Positions 31,688 to 37,727 of a stretch of DNA of 37,727 bases are shown here, in pieces. Source of the DNA: an uncultured Clostridia bacterium (lineage in GTDB: Bacteria > Bacillota > Clostridia > Oscillospirales > Ruminococcaceae); contig CALGTU010000026.1 in the NCBI GenBank assembly GCA_937901465.1, positions 1-37,727 of the forward strand. Direction: 5' to 3'. The translations under genes and the position numbers were made by a program. Within the stretch, counting starts at the first letter, position 1, and every line of letters begins with the position of its first letter. The notes below the pieces were generated by a model, which was not told the origin of the DNA, did no database searches, and saw only the letters and a program-made list of their open reading frames with translations.

Positions 31688-32570
31688 TTCTATTCTTCCT
31701 TTCGGTTTGTTTGAATATATTAAGTGCCGTTTGTTTATCGGCATTTATCTGCTTTTTAAGTTCTTCTATTGAACCGAATTTCTTTTCTTCTCTTATAAAA
31801 TCAATGAGAAAAATTTCTGCCTCTTTTCCATAAACTTCTTTATCAAAATCAAAAATATGCGTTTCTGAAAATCTTTCGTTTTCATCGGTAACAGTTGGCT
31901 TTACACCGATGTTGCATACGCCTTTATAGATTTCATCTTCTATCTTTATTTTTACCGCATAAACGCCTTTTTTTATTTCGCAAAGGTCAGAAGGCAGACG
32001 CTGATTTATCGTTTTAAATCCCATTTCTCTGCCGAGTTTTCTTCCCTCTTCTATTTTAAGTTTAAAAGAATATTCTCTATCTGAAATTTCATTCAGTTCT
32101 TTTATCCTTCCCTCTTTCATAAGGGTTTTCATAAAACTTGATGAAATCTCTTTTTTATTTTGTTTTACTGTCGGAATAATTACTGTTTTTATTCCGAAAG
32201 TTTCAGCTTTTTCTTTAAGATATGTGGCTGTTCCTTTTCTGTCTTTTCCGAAGAAAAAATTCTCTCCGCAGAAGAGTTTTTCTGCGTTCATTTTCTTTAT
32301 TAAAATTTCTTCAATGAATTCATCGGGAGAGAGGTTTTTTATCTCAGAAAAAGAGGGAGAATAAATCTCTTTTACACCCATATCATAAAGGATTTTTTCT
32401 TTATCGGAAAAGCTTAAAACCCTTCCGCCGTTTTTGAAAAAATCGAATGTAAAAACTGTCGGGATAAGTGTTTCATCACACGATGAAATCATCTTTTCGA
32501 TAACTGCTTTATGCCCTTTATGAACACCGTCAAAAAGACCCAAAGCAACAGCGGATTTTTTCATCGTCAT
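31680..32570 (-). CDS. ribF: Bifunctional riboflavin kinase / FAD synthetase
   Basis: RibF makes FMN from riboflavin and then FAD. The N-terminal adenylyltransferase domain has GLFDGVHKGH (11-20) and the SSSFMK motif (143-148). The C-terminal kinase domain normally has a G-(F/Y)-P-T-A-N motif; here it reads GFKTINQ (184-190), keeping Thr and Asn but not Pro. The catalytic glutamate in FSETHIFDF is retained. Two ATGs six bases apart are possible starts; AAGGGG suits either. It lies between truB and gltX. No FMN riboswitch precedes it. Confidence 0.95.
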   Translation of the reverse strand: MTMKKSAVALGLFDGVHKGHKAVIEKMISSCDETLIPTVFTFDFFKNGGRVLSFSDKEKILYDMGVKEIYSPSFSEIKNLSPDEFIEEILIKKMNAEKLFCGENFFFGKDRKGTATYLKEKAETFGIKTVIIPTVKQNKKEISSSFMKTLMKEGRIKELNEISDREYSFKLKIEEGRKLGREMGFKTINQRLPSDLCEIKKGVYAVKIKIEDEIYKGVCNIGVKPTVTDENERFSETHIFDFDKEVYGKEAEIFLIDFIREEKKFGSIEELKKQINADKQTALNIFKQTERKNRNG

Positions 32571-32579
32571 ATTTCCCCT

Positions 32580-33470
32580 TTATCTTTCATAAAAGTTCTT
32601 TTTTATAATAAGTTCATCGTTTTCATAGTCGGCAATAGCTATCCCCAAAAACTCATTTTCACCGAAAACGGCATATTCACTTTCACCCTTTTTAAACTGC
32701 ATTTTTTTAAGCGAAAGTCTTATTCCGTTGCGATACATTCTTTCCTGCGCACCCTTGATTTCTATCTTCGGTAAATACGAAAAAACCTTTTCTATCGAAA
32801 CAAGATTTTCATAGGGGTCAGAAAGTTCTGAAAGTTCATCTAAAGTGATACATTCTTCTAAAGAAAAACCCGATGCCTTTACTCTTTCAAGTGATGTCAT
32901 GGTAGCTATTGAACCTGCTTTTTCGGCGATATCAGAAATAAGCGTTCTGATATATGTTCCCTTAGAACATTCTATATAAAGCTTTCCCGTTTTCTCTTCT
33001 TCATCAAAGCTTTCCAGAGAGAGTTTATAGATAGTAATCTTTCGGGGTTCTCTTTCAACTTCAATGCCTTTTCTTGCGAGTTCGTAAAGTCTTTTACCAT
33101 TAACGGAAACTGCCGAATACATAGGCGGAATCTGCATAATCTCACCCGTAAAGAGCGGAATGACAGAAAGAATATCATCTTTACCTGTCGATACATTTTC
33201 ATCCTGCTTTATAACCTTTCCCGTTATATCTTCGGTATCGGTTTTTATGCCGAGCTTAAACTCTGCTATATAAGCCTTATCGTTATCGGGGAGCATATCG
33301 CAGGCCTTTGTTGCCGTTCCTATAAAAATAGGTAAAACACCCGTTGCCATAGGGTCGAGTGTACCCGCATGGCCTATCTTTTTTGTCTTTAGTATTCCGC
33401 GACATTTGGCGACAACATCGAAAGAGGTAAATCCCATAGGTTTATTTACAGGGATTATTCCGTTTTTCAA
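32580..33470 (-). CDS. truB: tRNA pseudouridine-55 synthase
   Basis: TruB converts U55 in the T-arm of tRNA to pseudouridine. The 296-residue protein has the conserved start NGIIPVNKPMGFTSFDVV, the catalytic GHAGTLDP (33-40) with D39, and the later PPMYSAVSVNGKRLYELA motif. The start codon is TTG, overlapping the nrnA stop in TTGA by four bases, so translation is likely coupled. It follows nrnA and precedes ribF as in many Firmicutes. Confidence 0.97.
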   Translation of the reverse strand: MKNGIIPVNKPMGFTSFDVVAKCRGILKTKKIGHAGTLDPMATGVLPIFIGTATKACDMLPDNDKAYIAEFKLGIKTDTEDITGKVIKQDENVSTGKDDILSVIPLFTGEIMQIPPMYSAVSVNGKRLYELARKGIEVEREPRKITIYKLSLESFDEEEKTGKLYIECSKGTYIRTLISDIAEKAGSIATMTSLERVKASGFSLEECITLDELSELSDPYENLVSIEKVFSYLPKIEIKGAQERMYRNGIRLSLKKMQFKKGESEYAVFGENEFLGIAIADYENDELIIKKNFYER

Positions 33471-34420
33471 AGATATTCACCCGCCGTTTTAATGAGTTTT
33501 GCCTTAACTTCTTCGAATGTTCCGAAAACTGTACAACCTGCAGCTTTTGCGTGTCCGCCACCACCCATGGTAGCGCAGATTTTTCCTACATTTATATCGC
33601 CCGTTGAACGCATGGAAATCTTGAATTTATCTTCGGCTTTCTGCTTTATGAGAATTCCTATCTGAACCGCTTCAACTTTTGTTGCAAGAGGAGTTATGCC
33701 GTCGAAATCATCTGATGTCATAGAAAATCTTTCCTGTATATCCTTTGTAACAGAAATAACCGCAACTCTGTCGTCATAGAGATATTCAATATTCTGTGAA
33801 AGATAGCTTTCAAGCTCAATTCTCTGTTTTGTCTTTACATCGAAAAGATGACGGTTTATCCATGCAAAATCTATGCCATAAGCGATAAGAACCGCCGCTA
33901 TGACATGGGTATCTATACCCGCATTGCTGAATCTGAAACAGCCCGTGTCTGTTGCAATACCTGTATAAAGACATGTTGCTATTCTTGTGTTGAGTTTAAG
34001 CTGCATCTGTTCAAAAAGCTTGAATAAAACTTCACAGGCAGCTGCTGCTTCTGGGATAACGAGTGTTCTCTCTGCATATTCCTTGTTGGTTTCGTGGTGG
34101 TCGATACAAAGGTCTACTTTTTCCTTGTATTCATTTTCAACATCTTCACCCATAAGTGCGGTATCCGCAACATCAACCGCGATGATGCATTTTTCCTTGA
34201 AATCTTCACACTTATGCTCATCGGTTTCTGTTATGAAATGAAATCTCTCGGGAAATTCTTCCTGACAGATAACCTTTGCTCTTTTTCCCATAAGGTGAAG
34301 TGCTTCTTTAAGGGCAAAAGCCGAGCCTATTGTATCTCCGTCGGGACTCTGATGTGTAATTATGAGGGCGTCCTCACAGTTTCTGAGAAACTCTGCCGCC
34401 TCCTCAAAAAATCTATCCAT
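33467..34420 (-). CDS. nrnA: DHH/DHHA1 phosphoesterase, NrnA-type nanoRNase
   Basis: NrnA degrades short oligonucleotides (nanoRNA) and also pAp or pGpG in relatives. The 317-residue protein has the metal-binding THQSPDGDTIGS (22-33), DVAD (83-86), the DHH motif (107-109) and the DHHA1 glycine motif GGGGH (286-290). AAAGGT precedes the ATG. The rbfA-nrnA-truB-ribF order is typical of Firmicutes. Since relatives hydrolyse pGpG, it might also finish breakdown of cyclic di-GMP made by the three cyclases in this window, which is speculation. Confidence 0.94.
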   Translation of the reverse strand: MDRFFEEAAEFLRNCEDALIITHQSPDGDTIGSAFALKEALHLMGKRAKVICQEEFPERFHFITETDEHKCEDFKEKCIIAVDVADTALMGEDVENEYKEKVDLCIDHHETNKEYAERTLVIPEAAAACEVLFKLFEQMQLKLNTRIATCLYTGIATDTGCFRFSNAGIDTHVIAAVLIAYGIDFAWINRHLFDVKTKQRIELESYLSQNIEYLYDDRVAVISVTKDIQERFSMTSDDFDGITPLATKVEAVQIGILIKQKAEDKFKISMRSTGDINVGKICATMGGGGHAKAAGCTVFGTFEEVKAKLIKTAGEYL

Positions 34421-34424
34421 AAAT

Positions 34425-34772
34425 TTAACCTTTCTTATTTATCTCGTTCATAAGTTCCTGAAGATGAGCGCTGTGTTCAACACCGTCGTCAGCTATGAAC
34501 TTGAATTCGGGGGCTTTTCTTAAATGGAGTCTGTTTGCGATTTCTTTTCTTATAAGACCTGACGCGTGTTTAAGACCTTCGCAACCTTCCTTTGCCTTTT
34601 CAAATCCTTCAAGGCTTGAAATATAAGCCTTGCAGGAAGAAAGGTCGTTTGTAACATTACATCTTACAACTGTAAGAAGTGAGTTTATACGGGGGTCTTT
34701 GAGTTCACGAAGAAGTGCTGAAAGTTCTCTTCTTATATCTTCGGCAACTCTGTCGCTTTTAAAGTTAGGCAT
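34425..34772 (-). CDS. rbfA: Ribosome-binding factor A
   Basis: RbfA assists late maturation of the 30S subunit. The 115-residue KH-like protein starts with NFKSDRVAEDIRRELSALLR and contains the typical DPRINSLLTVVRCNVTNDLS, where the family has a conserved DPR. The C-terminus with LRKAPEFKFIADDGVEHS matches the family (KLRxxPEL...D). GGAGGTG precedes the ATG. It lies 23 bases after infB. Confidence 0.96.
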   Translation of the reverse strand: MPNFKSDRVAEDIRRELSALLRELKDPRINSLLTVVRCNVTNDLSSCKAYISSLEGFEKAKEGCEGLKHASGLIRKEIANRLHLRKAPEFKFIADDGVEHSAHLQELMNEINKKG

Positions 34773-34795
34773 ATATAATACACCTCCGTTTTATA

Positions 34796-37378
34796 TTAAT
34801 CTTTGTATTCTTCGATAATGAACGCTTCGAAAACGTCGCCTTCCTTGAGGTCTGAGAACTTTTCAAGGCCGATACCACATTCAAATCCCTGTGCTACTTC
34901 CTTAACGTCGTCCTTGAATCTTCTTAAGCTGTCAATCTTATCTTCGAAGATAACTATACCATCGCGGACTACTCTTATCTGACAAGCTCTTGTAACCTTG
35001 CCTGATGTGATGTATGAACCTGCTATAGTTCCCGCACCTGTAATCTTGAACACGTTTCTTACTTCTGCCTTACCGAGAATTACTTCACGTGTCTTGGGAG
35101 CGAGCATACCCTTCATAGCGTCCTGAATTTCTTCGATTGCGTCATAGATGATTCTGTAAAGTCTGATTTCAACATTATCTCTCTGTGCGTTTTCAGCGGC
35201 AACGTTATCGGGACGGACATTGAATCCTACGATAATAGCGTTTGATGCACTCGCGAGCATAACGTCGCTTTCAGAAACGGCACCAACACCGCCATGGATT
35301 ACTCTTACTCTTACTTCGTCGTTAGAGAGTTTTTCAAGCGACTGTTTTACCGCTTCTACAGAACCCTGAACGTCTGCCTTTACAATAAGGGGAAGTTCCT
35401 TGATTTCGCCTTCTGCAATATGGCTGAAAAGGTTATCGAGAGTAACTTTCTGATACTGCTTGAACTGTTCTTCCTTGGCTTCGTGGCGGCGGAGTTCAAC
35501 GAGTTCTCTTGCGAGTCTTTCGTCTTCAACGGCATTGAAGATATCGCCTGCTGAAGGAACTTCTGCAAGACCTGTGATTTCAACGGGAACAGAAGGACCT
35601 GCGGCGTTTACTACCTGTCCCTTATCGTTTGTCATAACTCTTACACGACCTACTGATGTTCCTGCGATGATAACATCACCTGTATGGAGTGTTCCGTTCT
35701 GAACGAGGAGAGTTGCTATAGGACCTCTTCCCTTATCGAGTCTTGCTTCAACAACAGTACCCTTTGCGAGTCTGTCGGGGTTAGCTTTAAGTTCCTTTAC
35801 ATCGGCAACGAGAATGATGTTTTCTAAAAGTTCCTTAATACCCATACCTGTCTTTGCCGAGATAGGAACGCAGATAATATCTCCGCCCCATTCTTCGATA
35901 ACAAGGCCGTGTTCTGTAAGTTCCTGCTTTACTCTGTCAGGGTTGGCTTCGGGTTTATCCATTTTATTTATTGCAACGATGATAGAAACATCTGCTGCTT
36001 TTGCGTGGTTGATTGCTTCTACTGTCTGTGGCATAATTCCGTCGTCTGCCGCAACAACGATTACCGCGATGTCAGTAACCTGTGCACCACGAGCACGCAT
36101 AGCTGTGAATGCCGCGTGTCCGGGAGTATCGAGGAATGTAATATCCCTGCCGTCAACAGAAACTCTGTAAGCACCGATATGCTGTGTGATACCGCCTGCT
36201 TCGCCCGCTGTAACGTTTGCTTTTCTGATGTTGTCGAGAAGTGATGTTTTACCGTGGTCAACGTGTCCCATAACAACAACAACGGGTGAACGTTCTGAAA
36301 GGTTTGTATCGTCGTCTTCTGTATCGTCGATAAGTCTTTCTTCAACTGTTATGATAACTTCCTTTTCAACCTTGGCACCGAGTTCTTCAGCAACGAGTGA
36401 CGCTGTATCAAAATCGATAACTTCATTGATTGAAGCCATAACGCCGAGACCCATAAGTTTCTTAATAACGTCTGTTGCAGTAACTTTAAGTCTTGATGCG
36501 AGTTCTGAAACAACGATTTCATCGGGGATAAGAACCTTAAGCTGCTGCTTTCTTGCTCTTTCGAGTTCGAGTCTGCGGAGCTTTTCTGCTTCTGTTTCCT
36601 TTTTAGAGAACTGCTGTTTATTTCTCTGTGCGGATTTCTGTGTAAGCTTCTGCTTTTTCGAGTAGTTATCCTTATGATGATTTGATGACTGTGCATACTG
36701 TTCGTATTTTTCGTTGTATTTATCAAGTTCAACATAACTTCCTCTTGTGTCAACAGTTCTTCTGTTGTCATGTGAGTTATCAGATGAGAAGTTTGCGTTG
36801 AGCTTTGTTATAACGCCGTGTTCCTTAGCCTTAACGGGAGCTTTCTGCTGTTTCTGAGAAGGCTTCTGTTCGGGCTTTTTCTCTTCCGCTTTCTTTTCGG
36901 GAGCGGGTTTTGTTTCAGCGGGCTTTTCCGCTACCTTTTCGGGAGCCTTTTCCGCTACCTTTTCAACCTGCTTTGTTTCTTCCTTCTTTTCTGTGGACTT
37001 CTTTGTTGTTTTCTTTTCAGAAGCGGGTTTCTTTTCTTCTTTCTTTTCAGAAGTTTTTTCTGTCTTTTCAGAAGAAGTCTTTTTCTTTGCGGGTTTCTTT
37101 TCTTCCTGCTTTGCTTCTTCCTTCTTGGCTTCGGGAACATTTTTGCCTTCAGCCTTCATTTTTCTTTCTTCTTCACCCTTTTTGAAGTAATCATCAAATG
37201 TCTTTACTTCATATTTCTTTGAATATGTTTCAAGGATAAGATTGAGTTCCTCTTCATTCAAAGATGCTGTTGCTTTTTTGCCTTTTATTCCAAGGTCTGA
37301 AAGAAGATCGATAAGTTCCTGATTAGAAACTTCTATATCTTTTGCAACCTCGTTAAGTTTTGCCTTTACTGTACTCAT
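34796..37378 (-). CDS. infB: Translation initiation factor IF-2
   Basis: IF-2 is the GTPase that places initiator tRNA on the ribosome. The ATG at MSTVKAKLNE (860 residues) fits the AAGGAG nine bases upstream; the GTG two codons earlier is too close to it. An IF2-N domain comes first (1-55), then a highly charged Lys/Glu/Pro/Ala linker (about 65-185), a second IF2-N region (about 285-335) and the G domain with GHVDHGKT (371-378), DTPGHAAF and NKMD. Domains II-IV complete the C-terminus. It lies between ylxQ and rbfA. Confidence 0.98.
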   Translation of the reverse strand: MSTVKAKLNEVAKDIEVSNQELIDLLSDLGIKGKKATASLNEEELNLILETYSKKYEVKTFDDYFKKGEEERKMKAEGKNVPEAKKEEAKQEEKKPAKKKTSSEKTEKTSEKKEEKKPASEKKTTKKSTEKKEETKQVEKVAEKAPEKVAEKPAETKPAPEKKAEEKKPEQKPSQKQQKAPVKAKEHGVITKLNANFSSDNSHDNRRTVDTRGSYVELDKYNEKYEQYAQSSNHHKDNYSKKQKLTQKSAQRNKQQFSKKETEAEKLRRLELERARKQQLKVLIPDEIVVSELASRLKVTATDVIKKLMGLGVMASINEVIDFDTASLVAEELGAKVEKEVIITVEERLIDDTEDDDTNLSERSPVVVVMGHVDHGKTSLLDNIRKANVTAGEAGGITQHIGAYRVSVDGRDITFLDTPGHAAFTAMRARGAQVTDIAVIVVAADDGIMPQTVEAINHAKAADVSIIVAINKMDKPEANPDRVKQELTEHGLVIEEWGGDIICVPISAKTGMGIKELLENIILVADVKELKANPDRLAKGTVVEARLDKGRGPIATLLVQNGTLHTGDVIIAGTSVGRVRVMTNDKGQVVNAAGPSVPVEITGLAEVPSAGDIFNAVEDERLARELVELRRHEAKEEQFKQYQKVTLDNLFSHIAEGEIKELPLIVKADVQGSVEAVKQSLEKLSNDEVRVRVIHGGVGAVSESDVMLASASNAIIVGFNVRPDNVAAENAQRDNVEIRLYRIIYDAIEEIQDAMKGMLAPKTREVILGKAEVRNVFKITGAGTIAGSYITSGKVTRACQIRVVRDGIVIFEDKIDSLRRFKDDVKEVAQGFECGIGLEKFSDLKEGDVFEAFIIEEYKD

Positions 37379-37429
37379 CGGCACACTCTCCTTTTAAATC
37401 GAACTTAGTAGTAATATCTATGTTGACGG

Positions 37430-37726
37430 TTATGCGAGAATTTCACGGATTTTATCCGCAAAACCCTTATTCGTAATACCGATTATCGCGCAGAATTTTC
37501 CGAGATAGAATTCAAATTCCTTTTTTGTGATTTCTGTCTTTATTATTTCAGCTTTTTCCTTAACAGAAAATCTTATCTCTTTTTCGGATTTTTCTGAAAT
37601 ATCTGATGCAAGCAGAACCACAAAAATTTTCCCCTCGAGAGAGCCTTCTTTTACAGGGTCGAAACCTGTTGTTATCCCTCCCGCTTTTCTGCATATTGTA
37701 AGGATATTTATAAGTTTATTCTCCAT
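37430..37726 (-). CDS. YlxQ-type L7Ae-family RNA-binding protein
   Basis: The 98-residue protein has the L7Ae fold pattern: ICRKAGGITTGFDPVKEG, then VVLLASDISEKSEKEI, and AIIGITNKGFADKI. These proteins bind kink-turn RNA; the ylxQ position between nusA/ylxR and infB is standard. The ATG at the window edge matches the expected family start, so the gene is probably complete, though its ribosome site is outside the window. The gap of about 50 bases to infB holds only the infB ribosome site. Confidence 0.88.
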   Translation of the reverse strand: MENKLINILTICRKAGGITTGFDPVKEGSLEGKIFVVLLASDISEKSEKEIRFSVKEKAEIIKTEITKKEFEFYLGKFCAIIGITNKGFADKIREILA

Positions 37727-37727
37727 C

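Noticed and set aside
31688..33470. FMN riboswitch upstream of ribF
   Set aside because: ribF follows truB by nine bases inside an operon, so there is no room for one.
36818..37222. Long plus-strand open frames very rich in Phe/Leu and Ser opposite infB
   Set aside because: They are antisense shadows of the Lys/Glu/Pro-rich IF-2 linker; AAG/GAA codons read backwards as CTT/TTC. No ribosome site or promoter supports them.
1..37727. CRISPR array, tRNA genes, insertion sequence or prophage
   Set aside because: No regularly spaced repeats, cloverleaf-like sequences, transposase motifs or phage structural genes were seen by reading. A tool search could still find a small one.

Overview
The window comes from a low-GC Gram-positive anaerobe, most likely a gut member of class Clostridia (Oscillospirales/Ruminococcaceae-like). 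I infer this from strong AGGAGG-type ribosome binding sites, many sigma-A promoters with exact 17-bp spacers, compact U-tailed terminators, a Firmicutes-type L10 leader in front of rplJ, the ylxQ-infB-rbfA-nrnA-truB-ribF run, lipoboxes, and no outer-membrane genes. No database search was possible, so genus-level placement is a guess. I saw no tRNA, rRNA, CRISPR array, transposase or phage structural gene.

Layout, left half. A truncated Na+/Ca2+ antiporter opens the window. A complete ribose operon follows on the minus strand (rbsD-rbsA-rbsC-rbsB-rbsK, no local regulator). It is bracketed by two nearly identical 23-nt hairpins. Next is a four-gene minus-strand operon of mostly membrane proteins of unknown function, including a YhfC-like membrane protease candidate. 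Back-to-back promoters separate it from a plus-strand pair of cysteine-cluster proteins (FliB-like and C_GCAxxG_C_C). A membrane-anchored metallophosphoesterase faces the pair. After it comes a ClpX-like AAA+ protein that has lost the ClpX zinc domain but keeps a candidate ClpP-docking tripeptide. Three diguanylate cyclases lie within 4.3 kb (PAS-GGDEF, multi-TM GGDEF, REC-GGDEF with a degenerate second GGDEF), interrupted only by a small DUF6440-like gene.

Middle. The rplJ-rplL operon has a consensus promoter, an L10-binding leader and an attenuator, and ends at a terminator without rpoB. Upstream of it lies serC-serA, for serine synthesis. Diverging from serC is a small DUF4870-like membrane protein, then a ccdA-thioredoxin pair for extracytoplasmic thiol redox. 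A three-gene operon follows: a VTC polyphosphate polymerase, a DUF4956 membrane protein and a membrane-anchored CotH-type kinase.

Right half, all minus strand. After a small lipoprotein comes a five-gene ABC export/auxiliary operon of the Gld type (ATPase, permease, GldG-like, DUF4340, small unknown). Upstream of it is the housekeeping translation run ylxQ, infB, rbfA, nrnA, truB, ribF, gltX, with short gaps or overlaps throughout.

The best candidates for unfamiliar biology are the ClpX-like protein with a proline-rich N-terminus, the VTC-DUF4956-CotH operon, the self-contained four-gene membrane operon, and the clustered diguanylate cyclases.
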